DNA from: Candidatus Poribacteria bacterium
GTDB lineage: Bacteria > Poribacteria > WGA-4E > WGA-3G
Reading direction: 5' to 3'
Length of the DNA: 64,000 bases
NCBI GenBank assembly: GCA_022822085.1
Contig: JAJECK010000096.1
Span: 1-64,000, forward strand
In this document: piece after piece, positions 52,496 through 63,110 of the stretch
Layout: each line of letters begins with the position of its first letter
Position numbering within the stretch: the stretch's first letter is position 1
Notes under the pieces: model-generated
What the model saw: only the letters and a program-made list of their open reading frames with translations
Database searches by the model: none
What the model was told of the DNA's origin: nothing
Translations under genes and position numbers: made by a program

Positions 52496-54325
52496 AACTG
52501 ACCAATGCCATACCTCTTGCTTGAATGATTGAAGTTGTCCCTCAGATTCGTTTCCCGCATCCGGGTCCTTTGATTCTGTTGTAGTAGGTGTCAGTGCAGA
52601 TTCGTCAGCATCAACTAAGTTGACTGCAAACCTGTCAAAGACTGTATCTCCAACGAAAACAGTATAAACTCCGATTTGATCAGTTTCCGATAAAATATCA
52701 TCTGCCAATTTAACTAAGGTGTTATCTGGTTTTTTCACTTGGACAATAGGTTCATCATTATGTTGAATATCAATTTTCAACAACTCACCTGTTCGGAAAA
52801 GTTGGTTAGAGGAATTGGTCTGTTCTGTAAGTGGTTTAATCGGATAGGTATTTGACTCAAACCATTGTAAGCACTGATATATCAATAGCGGTGTATCTGG
52901 AATGGTAGTAGCAAACGGAGATACCTCAGGATTAAATGCATCAAATTCCAGAACCAAAATACGTCTCCCTGATTCCGTACCAAGCCAAATTAGTGTCCCC
53001 TTCTCCGTTTCTAAGAGTGAAGTTCCCCAGATAGGGAGTTCCCTTTTAGCAGATTCTTTGACACCCATCCCAATCAGAGACACGTCTTGCATGAGCGGAT
53101 GCGTCTTGTTCTCACTGATAACATTGACTGGACTGCTGACCATTTCAACGGGAGCATCCGCCAAACTCAATAGTTCAGAGTGCCAGTCTATAAAGATATA
53201 GTTATTTACCTGATGCAGCAAACTATGTTCTAAAGGTATAGCTCCATCAATAATAATGACATCAGCATCACCAGAAGCGTGAAACTCATCTGTAGTTACC
53301 CTTTGTAGTTGAACGTTGTCGGCATAATTTCGCAGAAGATTAATCAGAAATGGTTGCTCTCTATCACTAACAAGAAGGAAATTGAACTGCTTTTTGACAT
53401 TCAAGATTGCCCACGTTTTATTGTCCAATTCAAAGTCGTCATCCACATCCACTAAATGCAGACCGATAACCTCACCATCTAACCTATTGGCATTGACTGA
53501 AAAGTGGACAGATTTCACATCTCCAGAGGGAATAGAAACAGTTTTTTCATCAATAGACCTACCACCTCCTAATTCCAATCGAGCGTCTATAACTCTTGTC
53601 GTGTCTGTCCAATTCTGAATGCTGGCAAGCACATTGTATTGTTCTGAAATCTTCTCTACATTGAAACTGACTATGCCAATATTATCTGTATTGCTACCTA
53701 CAATAATTTTGGTAATGGGCACAGATATATCGGGTATATTATCAAACGAATCGCTAATGAACACGATCTTATCTTGAGGAGAATCCACATAACGAACCGC
53801 ATGATCAAAGACAGATGTGGACCTGCTACCAATATCTGTTGCTTTTATGTTTTCCACCGCCTGAATCAGTTTATCTTGATCTGTCGTCCAAGTTTGTTCA
53901 ATATATGGTTTGGGAGAATGTGTTGTCATTATCATCATTCCACCACTGACGGATACCAGTTTTATCTGTTTCTTGGCTTCCTGTTTAGCAAGTGTCAATC
54001 GAGTCTTCCCTGTTTCTTTTGATTGCATGCTTGCTGAATTGTCAATAATATATATGATTTTTCCATCAATGATACCGGGGACACGCAACGCAGGACGCGC
54101 CACACTGACAACTATTAGGAGTAGAAAAATAGTTTGGAGTAAAGGAAGTAGTAGATTACGGAGGCGTTGAAATGGCACATTTGCTTTCTGATCTTCAGCA
54201 CTCTCACGCCAAAGCATGATGCTGGACACAACAAAACGTTGACGACGTAGTTTCAGAAAATGCAGTGCGATCACAATAGGAATAGCACATAACAGATAGA
54301 ACGCAGCTGGATTCAAAAATGCCAT
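52442..54325 (-). CDS. BatA-type membrane protein with a von Willebrand A domain
   Basis: 627 residues. The N-terminal BatA domain (MAFLNPAAFYLLCAIPIVIA, LHFLKLRRQRFVVSSIMLWR) has membrane helices at about 8-24 and 57-76. A VWA domain follows, with the metal site DNSAS at 95-99 and the later IKATDIGSRST. A large extracytoplasmic part follows, then a final helix (WHWSVLFAVGLLLCEWWFYH). BatA-like proteins usually sit in operons with a MoxR ATPase and DUF58 genes, which are not in the window. Its 3' end overlaps the thioredoxin gene by 54 bases, tail to tail. Confidence 0.88.
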   Translation of the reverse strand: MAFLNPAAFYLLCAIPIVIALHFLKLRRQRFVVSSIMLWRESAEDQKANVPFQRLRNLLLPLLQTIFLLLIVVSVARPALRVPGIIDGKIIYIIDNSASMQSKETGKTRLTLAKQEAKKQIKLVSVSGGMMIMTTHSPKPYIEQTWTTDQDKLIQAVENIKATDIGSRSTSVFDHAVRYVDSPQDKIVFISDSFDNIPDISVPITKIIVGSNTDNIGIVSFNVEKISEQYNVLASIQNWTDTTRVIDARLELGGGRSIDEKTVSIPSGDVKSVHFSVNANRLDGEVIGLHLVDVDDDFELDNKTWAILNVKKQFNFLLVSDREQPFLINLLRNYADNVQLQRVTTDEFHASGDADVIIIDGAIPLEHSLLHQVNNYIFIDWHSELLSLADAPVEMVSSPVNVISENKTHPLMQDVSLIGMGVKESAKRELPIWGTSLLETEKGTLIWLGTESGRRILVLEFDAFNPEVSPFATTIPDTPLLIYQCLQWFESNTYPIKPLTEQTNSSNQLFRTGELLKIDIQHNDEPIVQVKKPDNTLVKLADDILSETDQIGVYTVFVGDTVFDRFAVNLVDADESALTPTTTESKDPDAGNESEGQLQSFKQEVWHWSVLFAVGLLLCEWWFYHRH

Positions 54326-54483
54326 TTTTCAACATTAGCAATGGAGTGGTTTGGAACATAACTTATTCTACTTTACGATAATGTCCCAAGGTTATATTCG
54401 GTCTTACCTGTATTGCAGATAGAAATAGAGAACTCTATATCCGATTCCTCCAGACCAGTGAAAAATGCGGATATAGAGGGACG

Positions 54484-54921
54484 TTATGAGTTGGATTCTT
54501 CTATAGGAGGCACTGAAGGAGGTGATGAATCTCCATTTTCTCTTTCATTGAGAGTCTTTATAACTTCCTCCGCATCTAACTTACCGACTTCACCGTAGTT
54601 CTGCAAGAGTTCACATTCTTCACGAACTCTATCATATTCTTCAAGTTCCAAATAGATGTTCGCCAAGTTCTTGTGCATCTCACGGAAAACACCGGGCCAA
54701 TTGCGTTCACCTTCCTTGTCAACAATCTTCGTTGCATTTTCAATTGCAATACTCACAACATTGTCAAGTTCAGCCTTTTCTGAGGCGGAAAATGGAACGT
54801 TCTCCTGTTTCTGTTTCTCATTGTATGCACGCAATTTGCCCAATGCTTTATCACATTGGTTGTAAGTTTTTTCGATGCTCAATACCCCTTCGAACATTCT
54901 GGAAAAGAATCCAAGTCTCAT
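54484..54921 (-). CDS. helical protein of unknown function
   Basis: 145 residues from ATG 54921, with GGAG 10 bases upstream; the longer frame starts with TTG at 54939. It begins MRLGFFSRMFEGVLSIEKTY, and later parts are helical and charged (NLANIYLELEEYDRVREECE), suggesting a TPR-like pair. The last 20 residues are Ser, Pro and Glu rich. There is no signal peptide. The 158-base gap to the BatA gene contains nothing I recognise. Confidence 0.6.
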   Translation of the reverse strand: MRLGFFSRMFEGVLSIEKTYNQCDKALGKLRAYNEKQKQENVPFSASEKAELDNVVSIAIENATKIVDKEGERNWPGVFREMHKNLANIYLELEEYDRVREECELLQNYGEVGKLDAEEVIKTLNERENGDSSPPSVPPIEESNS

Positions 54922-54960
54922 ATACGTCATTCTCCACAAGTGAACTAATTTGTAATTCCG

Positions 54961-55740
54961 TTAATAAGTTGATTTCAGTTGTCCCCATGTAACTGCTAAT
55001 TTATCTTTCGCTTCAACTGCAAGGACACCTTCGACACCAAGTTTCATAGAGGCTTTCACCTCTTCTTCTGATAATGCTTTGGAATAGATAACAACTTCAT
55101 CAATTATCGCATCTTCAATAGGATGGGTATTTGGACCTTCACCTGCACCAACAAATATTTGTGCCTGTTTCCACTTTGGAAACACGATGTTTTCATCACG
55201 TGAACCAATGAATTTCCCATCAATGTATATTTTGCCATCTTTTCCATTAGCGACTAAAACATAGTGATACCATTTCTTAAATTCAAATGTGAAGTCAGGA
55301 AGACTCTTATCTGCATGATGTCCGGCATCCCAAAACGGTTTATTATTTCCATCCAACATCAGTCGGAACACACAACAGCCAGCATCTATGGTCTCAATTG
55401 ATATAACTCCACTATGACTTGTACTATTGTTGACGTATAACCAGGCTTCCAATGTAACTTCACCATTTTCGCCAATCGGAACAACAAAATCGTTAGCCGG
55501 ACTTAATTGGACTACACCGCCATTCAAATGGATTGCTTTGCCAAATTGTCCATCAACAAGTTTTCCATTTCTGATTAATTCTGCATCGTTCCCATTTCCA
55601 GAGTCATCTTTGAAAGTTGTTCCATTAATTTCATCAAACGAATAGTAGACTAAAATGTCTTCTTTCTCAACGGAATGTGTGAAACTTACAGCGAAAACTA
55701 ATAGTGCTGTAAATCCTATTAGTGATATTCTTCTTATCAT
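54961..55740 (-). CDS. secreted LamG-domain protein with the shared C-terminal motif
   Basis: 259 residues with an AAGGAG site. The signal peptide is MIRRISLIGFTALLVFAVSF. The LamG domain covers the rest: ILVYYSFDEINGTTFKDDSG, GEVTLEAWLYVNNSTS, WYHYVLVANGKDGKIYIDGK, IIDEVVIYSKALSEEEV. The end AVEAKDKLAVTWGQLKSTY matches the C-terminal motif of four other exported proteins here. It is the intact counterpart of the frameshifted gene at 16452. Confidence 0.85.
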   Translation of the reverse strand: MIRRISLIGFTALLVFAVSFTHSVEKEDILVYYSFDEINGTTFKDDSGNGNDAELIRNGKLVDGQFGKAIHLNGGVVQLSPANDFVVPIGENGEVTLEAWLYVNNSTSHSGVISIETIDAGCCVFRLMLDGNNKPFWDAGHHADKSLPDFTFEFKKWYHYVLVANGKDGKIYIDGKFIGSRDENIVFPKWKQAQIFVGAGEGPNTHPIEDAIIDEVVIYSKALSEEEVKASMKLGVEGVLAVEAKDKLAVTWGQLKSTY

Positions 55741-55854
55741 TTATTGTATCTCCTTATTTAGTTTAATTGTGCTAATTTAGCATAAAAATTGAACCGTGTC
55801 AATATCTAAATTAGATGAACTTCAAACACATAATGTTCGGATTTTAAACATTAA

Positions 55855-56319
55855 CAGGACGGACGCATTCCCCTTGATAAGGGGGTTAAAAAGCCGTTAT
55901 TTCAGTTATTTAACTCCCTAACCCCGTTCTCTTCCCAATTCCGCTGGCGAGGTTTCCTAACCTCGCCAATTATTGAACCCCGTTTTAACAGGATAACAAT
56001 TTTAAAAAAAGTCAAGCAGAATAGAAGTGCGTTGCCCTTGGGTAAAGGCGAGGTTAGGAAGAAATCAACGGTATGAATGCCATTTAGGCATTCCCCGCCT
56101 CGCCAGCGGTAGATGATGAACAGCGAGGGCCTTGGATAAAGGGAGGTTTTCTAACCTCGCCACATTACCGAAATATTTTCTTAATCTTCATACAGTTTGT
56201 ACTACAGCATAAGAATTAGTCTCGGTTTTCCAACCGAACTGATCATAATGTCCAATTAATTCTAAAGTTTACTATAATCTTCATTCAAGGGGACTTTAAG
56301 AGAAACTGCGTAGGTCCTG
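55855..56319. repeat. CAGGACTTACGC-type element split by nested repeats
   Basis: The left part (CAGGACGGACGCATTCCCCT, 55855 to about 55935) and right part (TCAAGGGGACTTTAAGAGAA to TAGGTCCTG, 56285-56319) are the two ends of a third, diverged copy. Between them are a GGCGAGG palindrome (55946-55968), the GAAATCAACGG hairpin element (about 56046-56107) and the right end of an ATGAAGATTAAG MITE (ending 56191). No gene in 55741-56354. Confidence 0.7.
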
Positions 56320-56354
56320 ATGAATTAATGATTGATTCTGTTCTATAATTTGGT

Positions 56355-58667
56355 TCAAATAGCCTTTGGAATAATCGTATACCTTTTTCCTGCTTCTGTG
56401 TGAAAATTAACAACGTGCTTTGATTGAGAAAACTTAATTTTTTCACCATCACATGTCACGTTAACCTGTTCAGAAGTCCTAAACCAACAATCATTCCCAA
56501 GGTTAGACAACAGTTGTGCCTGGGTGAGCTTTCCATCTTTCCATTCTATATCTACCTCAAACCCACCACGTGCTCGTAGACCATTTACATAACCGGTGTG
56601 CCATGCTTGTGGCAGCGCGGGGAGCGGATGCACCTGTCCTGTATGACTCTGTAATAACATTTCTGCGATTCCAGCGGTACCACCAAAGTTACCATCAATC
56701 TGAAATGGTGGATGTGTATCAAACAAGTTTGTCAGGGTACACCTGGCAAGTAGAGTCTGTAAATGATTGAATGCTTCTTCTCCATCCTCAAGTCTTGCCA
56801 AGAAGTTGACTAACCATGCCCGACTCCATCCTGTGCCACCGCCACCGTGTGCTAAACGATGTTCCAACGATTTCCTTGCAGCTTCAGCCAACTCAGGAGT
56901 CCCATGCAGTGTAATCTGACAACTCGGATGTAGTCCATACATGTGGGACATGTGTCGATGTCCGGGTTCTGGTTCGTCATAATCGTATATCCATTCTTGT
57001 AGTCTTCCCGTTTTTTCACTAATTTGTAGTGGTGCCAAATGATCAAGTGCTGAAACTAATTCTTCTCGGAAGTCAGCATCTTCACTGAGTACATCTATAC
57101 AAGCGATACAGTTTGTAAAGAGTTCATGAATAATCTCCAAATCAATCGTTGCTGCGTAGGTGAAAAGGGAACGTGTTCCGTCTGGTTTCAGGAAACTGTT
57201 TTCGGGAGAGTGAGACGGATTCGTAACCAATTTCCCAGCAATCGGTGTTCCTTCTGGTGCCTCAATTAGGAAATCAAGCATAAAACGGGCAGCCCCTTTC
57301 ATCAAAGGATATGCCTGTTTTTTCAGGAACTCTACATCACCACCGAAAAGATAGTGTTCCCACACATGCTCACACAACCATGCAGAACCTATAGGAGAGA
57401 TACCCCAGATACCATCAGCAGGCGTAGTGAAACCCCAAACATCGGTGAGATGATGTACGACCCACCCCTCAGCACCGTAATGCTGTTTTGCTGTCTGGTT
57501 ACCCGGTTCAACGAGTGTGTCCATGAAATCAAATAATGGTTTATGACACTCTGCCAGGTTGCAAACTTCCGGGACCCAATAGTTCATTTGAAGATTGATG
57601 TTCGTATGAAAGTCACTGTTCCACGGTGCCTGCATGTGTTCGTTCCAAATACCTTGCAGATTGGCTGGGAGACATCCTGGACGTGAACTTCCCATCAACA
57701 GATACCTTCCATATTGGAAATATAGAGCGACCAACCCTGGATCAGATGCCCCCTCTTTGACAGCAGCCAAACGTTCATCTGTTGGTAGATTGTCAGCATC
57801 GGATGTGCCGAGGTTTAGATCTACACGTCGAAATAACGATTGATGATCTGCAATATGGTCTGATAGAATTGCTTCGTAAGATTTGTTCTCTACACCAGTA
57901 AGATAACTCTCACACAATTCATGCGGGTCACCACTTGCATCATTCTGGTTGATATAACTTGTAGCACCAGCAAGCAGTAAAGTTACATCATTGGCATTGC
58001 TAACAGTGATCCGATCACCATTTGATTTAACATCACCTCCGTCTGTTTGTATCTTTAGATATGCAGAAAACCGCATACCATCATCACCGCACTGTCCACT
58101 GAGTCTCAGCAGATTGTCAGAGATAGCTTCAACGGTAGCATCCTGTTCACGTGTCATAGTCGCATCAAAAGCTATATTTTCTGATGTATCACATGTCAAA
58201 CGGAGGACGATGAGATTGTCAATTGCAGTTGAAAAGACTTCTCTACTGAAACTGGTATCTCCGATGTTATATGTGGTTTTGGCAATACCAGTGTCCAAAT
58301 CAAGTTCTCTGCGATATTCCGATGCATCAGCATCATGAGAAAACTCAAGAATTATATCTCCCAAAGATTGATAGGACTTGATTCGGTGTGGAACACCTAA
58401 CATCGTTTCACCAGCAAGTTTTGTTGCTTCCTCGTTTTTGTCTTCAAACAGCAGTTGTTGTACTTTTGGGAGTGCGTCCAACGCTTTTGGGTTATTCGTA
58501 TCGCGTGGACCACCATCCCAGAGAGTATCTTCATTGAGTTGAATTCGTTCACGTTGGACACCACCGAACACCATTGCACCGAGGCGTCCATTTCCGACAG
58601 GTAGTGCGTCTGTCCACTGTCCAGCGGGTTTGTTATACCATAAAATAAGATCGTATGTATCTTTCAT
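56355..58667 (-). CDS. glycoside hydrolase family 95 (alpha-L-fucosidase-like)
   Basis: 770 residues with GAGAGG upstream. The N-domain reads [39 protein letters not shown] and [13 protein letters not shown]. The (alpha/alpha)6 catalytic region contains [30 protein letters not shown] (probable acid Glu) and [20 protein letters not shown] (conserved Asp). GH95 members remove alpha-1,2-linked L-fucose or L-galactose. No signal peptide is present, so it probably acts on imported oligosaccharides. It is monocistronic between a repeat zone and the formylglycine-like genes. Confidence 0.92.
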   Translation of the reverse strand: MKDTYDLILWYNKPAGQWTDALPVGNGRLGAMVFGGVQRERIQLNEDTLWDGGPRDTNNPKALDALPKVQQLLFEDKNEEATKLAGETMLGVPHRIKSYQSLGDIILEFSHDADASEYRRELDLDTGIAKTTYNIGDTSFSREVFSTAIDNLIVLRLTCDTSENIAFDATMTREQDATVEAISDNLLRLSGQCGDDGMRFSAYLKIQTDGGDVKSNGDRITVSNANDVTLLLAGATSYINQNDASGDPHELCESYLTGVENKSYEAILSDHIADHQSLFRRVDLNLGTSDADNLPTDERLAAVKEGASDPGLVALYFQYGRYLLMGSSRPGCLPANLQGIWNEHMQAPWNSDFHTNINLQMNYWVPEVCNLAECHKPLFDFMDTLVEPGNQTAKQHYGAEGWVVHHLTDVWGFTTPADGIWGISPIGSAWLCEHVWEHYLFGGDVEFLKKQAYPLMKGAARFMLDFLIEAPEGTPIAGKLVTNPSHSPENSFLKPDGTRSLFTYAATIDLEIIHELFTNCIACIDVLSEDADFREELVSALDHLAPLQISEKTGRLQEWIYDYDEPEPGHRHMSHMYGLHPSCQITLHGTPELAEAARKSLEHRLAHGGGGTGWSRAWLVNFLARLEDGEEAFNHLQTLLARCTLTNLFDTHPPFQIDGNFGGTAGIAEMLLQSHTGQVHPLPALPQAWHTGYVNGLRARGGFEVDIEWKDGKLTQAQLLSNLGNDCWFRTSEQVNVTCDGEKIKFSQSKHVVNFHTEAGKRYTIIPKAI

Positions 58668-58738
58668 ATTTCCTCTCTCTTATAGAAGTTAGGTTATTAC
58701 AATCAGATCCGCACGTAAAAAGGGACTAAGGTATTAAC

Positions 58739-60031
58739 TTAGCATTCCCAAATACATCGGAATCCAATGTTAGCGATGAATTTAGTATGATATGATGAAG
58801 GTAGGACTATGGTGTATTTCGGATTACTAACCTGATATGCGTCAATGTGTACAGGTTCTGATGAAATAAGCTGTGTACCGCCTCGCAGTATACGATCAGA
58901 TGTAACGTTCAAGTAATCTGATATAAGAACATCTAAATCCTCATCATACAAATTAAGACACCACTCCCACACATTACCAACCATGTCATGCAGACCGTAG
59001 TTGTTCTCAAGAAATTTTCCAACAGGATATATTTGGCCAACATCCTTATCACATTCAGCGTAGGTAGAATCCAATACATCTCCCCATGGATATCTTTGTG
59101 CTGAAACACCTCCGCGTGCTGCCTTCTCCCACTCCGCTTGTGTCGGTAAACGTTTTCCTACCCATTCCGCATAAGCCATCGCAGCATACCAACTCACATG
59201 CGTTACTGGATGGTTATCTTTCCCGGTAGGAAAGTCGTTCTCAACCCAATCATTCAGATAGTTCCCTCCGTGATATTTATTAAGTATAGAAGGCGTTCTC
59301 TGTTTGGTTCTACTGTTTGTGTCTGGTATTGATGGTTTGCGCCATTGTGGATTTTCCTCAATAAATCTCATATATTGGGCATTTGTTACAGGATACTTAT
59401 CAATACAAAATGCGTCAACATAGACTATATGTTCAGGTTTTTCACGCTCAGCTGCTTCCACATGGTTACTTCCCATTTGAAACTCACCTGCTGGGATGAG
59501 GACCATATTATCTGGAATAGAAGTGCTTAGAGCTGTTGGATCGTGCTCAGGAATGTCATCCTGTTCTGGTATAGAAAGCACTTCTTCCCAGATAGGAGTA
59601 CCAGTTTCCCATTTTCCATTCTGTATCGTAGAAATGTGTTCAAGCCGTCTATGGTTATTCAGAAGTGTATCGCGTGCTTGGTTTAAAACAGTTCGCCATT
59701 GTTCCTGTGTCCTGCCATCTGGTCGAGGGAGTCCTCCTGCTTGTAATGATTTTCCATAAAGGTCTTTATGTGCAGCTTCAATGGATTTTGCAACCGTACT
59801 CTCATCTTGATTCTGTAGTTCTACGAGGGAGAGTCCCAGGACTTGAAAGTAGTTAATGATTTGCCCGACAATCAGTCCGGATGTTTTCAGAATTTCATCC
59901 GCTTCGTCAAATGAGAGACCGTATTGATGTACCGCTTGCTGGAGAAGTCCAATACGTTGATCTTCTGTTATTGATGCAGATGCTGCCTTGAATATATTAA
60001 TGGCTGCGATATACTCTTCACGTTTAGACAT
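58739..60031 (-). CDS. formylglycine-generating-enzyme-like (SUMF1/PvdO) protein, copy 1
   Basis: 430 residues. Residues 1-150 are a helical domain with the signature AGGLPRPDGRTQEQWR, shared with the gene at 60084. From about 170 comes the FGE-type C-lectin fold: MVLIPAGEFQMGSN, DKYPVTNAQYMRFIEENPQW, HPVTHVSWYAAMAYAEWVGK, RLPTQAEWEKAARGGVSAQR, GNVWEWCLNLYD and RILRGGTQL. The cysteine pair of true formylglycine enzymes is not present near the end (PSSYHTKFIANIGFRCIWEC). It is therefore more likely a structural or differently acting relative. Confidence 0.85.
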   Translation of the reverse strand: MSKREEYIAAINIFKAASASITEDQRIGLLQQAVHQYGLSFDEADEILKTSGLIVGQIINYFQVLGLSLVELQNQDESTVAKSIEAAHKDLYGKSLQAGGLPRPDGRTQEQWRTVLNQARDTLLNNHRRLEHISTIQNGKWETGTPIWEEVLSIPEQDDIPEHDPTALSTSIPDNMVLIPAGEFQMGSNHVEAAEREKPEHIVYVDAFCIDKYPVTNAQYMRFIEENPQWRKPSIPDTNSRTKQRTPSILNKYHGGNYLNDWVENDFPTGKDNHPVTHVSWYAAMAYAEWVGKRLPTQAEWEKAARGGVSAQRYPWGDVLDSTYAECDKDVGQIYPVGKFLENNYGLHDMVGNVWEWCLNLYDEDLDVLISDYLNVTSDRILRGGTQLISSEPVHIDAYQVSNPKYTIVLPSSYHTKFIANIGFRCIWEC

Positions 60032-60083
60032 AATGTAGTTTACCTAATACACGAGGAAAATTAAGAAATATTGACAGGTATTT

Positions 60084-61460
60084 CTAATTAGATTTAAACC
60101 GTGCATCCCAGACACATCGGAATCCGATGTTTGCCATATACTGTGATAGATATAAAGAACTTGCATAACTGGTAAGAATCGGTTTACCACCCCAACGTGC
60201 TGCAGTATAGATCGGTTTAGAAGAGGTATAAACAGTACCACCTCGCAGCACGCGAGCAGATGTAACGTTCAAGTAATCTGATATAAGAGTGTTTAAATTC
60301 TCATTGGTACTCACACCAGCAATCGGATTGTGTTTCGGTGAAGATGCATAGTAATCTGCATCGTATAAATCAAGACACCACTCCCAGACGTTTCCAACTA
60401 TGTCATGCACACCGTAGTTGTTTGCAGGAAATTTTCCAACAGGATATGTTTTACCAAACCCCTTACCACATTCTGCGTTTGCTGAATCTAACACATCTCC
60501 CCATGGATATCTTTGTGCAGACACACCTCCGCGTGCAGCCTTCTCCCACTCCGCTTCTGTCGGTAATCGTTTTCCTACCCATTCCGCATAAGCCATCGCA
60601 GCATACCAACTCACGTGAGTTACTGGATAGTCATCCTGATCTGATACAAAAAGGTTGTCTATCCAACCCTTCAGATAGTCCCCACCGTGGTATTTCCTAA
60701 GTATAGAGTGCATTATCTGTTTGGTTTTGTTGCGTGCGCCGCGTTTTGTTGGTTTACGCCAATGTGGGTTAGCATCAATAAACTCTTTATATTGCGCGTT
60801 TGTCACAGGATATTTATCAATACAAAATGCATCAACATGGACTTTATGCACAGGTTTTTCACGGTCAATTGCATTCTCGTTATTATTCCCCATCAGAAAC
60901 TCACCCGCAGGAATGAGTACCATATCATCTGGAATTGAGACGCTTAGAGATGTTGGATCGTGCTCAGGAATGTCATCCTGTTCTGGTATAGAAAGCACTT
61001 CTTCCCAGATAGGAGTACCAGTTTCCCATGCACCATTCTGTATCGTAGCGATATGGTCGAGACGTTTGTGTAGGACAGTAAGTGTATCACGTGCTTGGTT
61101 CAGCAAGTTACGCCACTGTTCCTGTGTCCTGCCATCTGCACGCGGTAGGCCACCCGCACGTAACGAAGCACCGTAAAGTCTTTTATGTGCTTGATAAACG
61201 AGCGTATTTATTTCAGAATCACTTTGGTTTTGTATCTCTTCAATGGACAGTTCTAATACATCAAAAAAGTTTATGTTTTCTCGGACAGCTAATCCTGATG
61301 ATATGAGAAGTTCCTTCGCTTCATCAATGGAAAAACCGTGCTGTTGAACTGCCTGCTGTAGTAGTCCTTTCCGCTGTTCATCGGTTATCGTTGATGAAAG
61401 TGTTTTGAGGGTGTTGATAACTGTAAGGAATTCTTCGTGTTTTGTGTTATGTAGGTTCAT
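60084..61460 (-). CDS. formylglycine-generating-enzyme-like protein, copy 2
   Basis: 458 residues, the same two-domain layout as the gene at 58739, with AGGLPRADGRTQEQWRNLLN and an FGE-type fold (MVLIPAGEFLMGNN, HPVTHVSWYAAMAYAEW with Tyr for His at its first position, KRLPTEAEWEKAARGG). It keeps the insert YASSPKHNPIAGVSTNENL that copy 1 lacks. A run of about 75 bases (around 60958-61036) is identical to 59530-59608, pointing to recent duplication or gene conversion. It also lacks a cysteine pair at the FGE position. Confidence 0.85.
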   Translation of the reverse strand: MNLHNTKHEEFLTVINTLKTLSSTITDEQRKGLLQQAVQQHGFSIDEAKELLISSGLAVRENINFFDVLELSIEEIQNQSDSEINTLVYQAHKRLYGASLRAGGLPRADGRTQEQWRNLLNQARDTLTVLHKRLDHIATIQNGAWETGTPIWEEVLSIPEQDDIPEHDPTSLSVSIPDDMVLIPAGEFLMGNNNENAIDREKPVHKVHVDAFCIDKYPVTNAQYKEFIDANPHWRKPTKRGARNKTKQIMHSILRKYHGGDYLKGWIDNLFVSDQDDYPVTHVSWYAAMAYAEWVGKRLPTEAEWEKAARGGVSAQRYPWGDVLDSANAECGKGFGKTYPVGKFPANNYGVHDIVGNVWEWCLDLYDADYYASSPKHNPIAGVSTNENLNTLISDYLNVTSARVLRGGTVYTSSKPIYTAARWGGKPILTSYASSLYLSQYMANIGFRCVWDARFKSN

Positions 61461-61503
61461 GTTTCTTGATTGCTATTTAAAAACTGCATTTGAGTATTAT
61501 GAA

Positions 61504-62322
61504 TCACCACGTTGGTGTGTCCGCAAGGACAGATCTATTTATAGGTGCTGCCAAACCGTAGCGATTTGCAACTTGTTTGACTAAATCAAGTAACCATTCT
61601 GGAGCAAAATGTGCAATTACTATCTCTTCAATTAAAAGATTAAGTTCCACTTCATAATGAATACCGTTTGAACAAATATCATGCCATTGATCTATTTCTC
61701 TTATTGACAAGGTGTCTATGCGTTCTTTTATTCTGATCAAATCCAATCCGATAGGAAGTTTCTGAATGATGACTCTCACTTCCTGTTCATGTTCAAAACT
61801 CTTTCGTTTATGTAGATATGGAAATAACAGATCGTCTTCAGATATCCTGTCATTCTCATAGTCAACGTATCGCACCTTTCCGATATGGATTTTTTCATTA
61901 ACTTTGAGAGAATTAATTAGAGAATTTAGATTTGATCTTATAGCAATGCCACCGTTTACACTTGTATACAATTTCCACATCGCTTCAGATTCATAAGGAC
62001 TTTCATGCCAACAACTAATCAATGAAAATCGTGGTAACTGTTGAATTATTAATCCATACATGATTATTTCATCATCTGTAAAATCAGGATTTAAGATTGA
62101 ACGTGAAGCAATGTTGGATTTTGGGACAGAACCCTCAAAAGGGTCTCCAAGTTTGTCTGCTCTCGCAAAAAACAGTGCTTTGTTTTCCAGAATTGATAGG
62201 AGTTTTGTGAAGTCCATATATCTCCACAAAATAGGATTCACAGACAACGTATCATGAACACAAACAGGACAATGTAAATCTGACATCACAGGATAAGTTT
62301 TTCGTTTAAATTCCTTGATCAT
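61504..62322 (-). CDS. DUF2971 family protein
   Basis: 272 residues. The DUF2971 landmarks are clear: LWRYMDFTKLLSILENKALF, FARADKLGDPFEGSVP, CWHESPYESEAMWKLYTSV, IGKVRYVDYEND and FEHEQEVRVIIQKL. Its function is unknown. There is no good ribosome-binding site, and Met13 (62286) is an alternative start. This second DUF2971 gene is better conserved than that at 3210. Confidence 0.85.
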   Translation of the reverse strand: MIKEFKRKTYPVMSDLHCPVCVHDTLSVNPILWRYMDFTKLLSILENKALFFARADKLGDPFEGSVPKSNIASRSILNPDFTDDEIIMYGLIIQQLPRFSLISCWHESPYESEAMWKLYTSVNGGIAIRSNLNSLINSLKVNEKIHIGKVRYVDYENDRISEDDLLFPYLHKRKSFEHEQEVRVIIQKLPIGLDLIRIKERIDTLSIREIDQWHDICSNGIHYEVELNLLIEEIVIAHFAPEWLLDLVKQVANRYGLAAPINRSVLADTPTW

Positions 62323-62395
62323 TTATTTTTATGGCGAGATACTTAGTTAATTACTCAACAACAAGCAATACAACAGAACATTTATATCAATTTTT

Positions 62396-62722
62396 TCAAA
62401 CTGTCTGATTTCTATAATTTTTCTGTTCCGCTTTCAATAAAGTGATCGCCTGTGAAATTGTGGACTCGTCAAGTGCATTTTCAAACAAGTTTTTTGAAAC
62501 TTCACTGATAACACTTTGAAATGCTGTAGTTCCTTGTGAATTAACGTTGGCAATGTTACCATCTCGAATCCGATTTATTATGACACCTATAACGTGTCCA
62601 GCAGCATCTAAAACTATAGATCGCAGAAGGTTATCATCCTCAATTTTCAAGAGTTCTTCGGGACCAAGTGAATTTTTTACTTGATCTGCTATCAGATTCG
62701 GAAATTCATTTAAATAATTCAT
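62396..62722 (-). CDS. hypothetical protein, possible homolog of small helical regulators
   Basis: 108 residues (MNYLNEFPNLIADQVKNSLG), all helical by composition, with EELLKIEDDNLLRSIVLDAA and a C-terminus rich in Asn, Gln and Lys. No signal peptide or recognised family. The frame opens with GTG at 62734; ATG 62722 has GGTG just upstream. It lies between DUF2971 and the nuclease-like gene. Confidence 0.55.
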   Translation of the reverse strand: MNYLNEFPNLIADQVKNSLGPEELLKIEDDNLLRSIVLDAAGHVIGVIINRIRDGNIANVNSQGTTAFQSVISEVSKNLFENALDESTISQAITLLKAEQKNYRNQTV

Positions 62723-62771
62723 CTGATTCACCAAGTTCTATGATTAATTGCATTTATCTATTTCTTTTTCT

Positions 62772-63110
62772 CTATACCCATTCTGCATATCCACTGTAGA
62801 CCATCATAGCACTTACGAATACCTGATTTGGGTATCGCCACACATCTGCAACAACAAGATCATAGGAAATATCAGTAGGTTTGAGAACTACACGTTTCCC
62901 TTCCAAGAGGCTTTTCAGATAGAGCATCGCTCTTTCACCCAAAGGGGTATCTATCTCTGTAGCATTGATATTTGCTATGCGAACTTTTGTGTATGCGTTT
63001 ATATTTCCAACTTTGCAAATTAATGGTTCTAAATCAATATCTCGAGAAATCGGAGGGTCCACCTTAAATGTATCCCCATCAATCACTTTTGTCACTTGAT
63101 AAAGTTTCAT
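62772..63110 (-). CDS. staphylococcal-nuclease-like protein, probably inactive
   Basis: 112 residues with an AGGAGG site. The SNase fold shows in KVIDGDTFKV, TKVRIANINATEIDTPLGER and AMLYLKSLLEGKRVVL. The end MMVYSGYAEWV is the usual terminus. At the place of the second catalytic arginine (normally YGR) it reads SYDLVVADV, so that residue is missing and catalysis is doubtful. There is no signal peptide, unlike secreted nucleases. Confidence 0.78.
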   Translation of the reverse strand: MKLYQVTKVIDGDTFKVDPPISRDIDLEPLICKVGNINAYTKVRIANINATEIDTPLGERAMLYLKSLLEGKRVVLKPTDISYDLVVADVWRYPNQVFVSAMMVYSGYAEWV

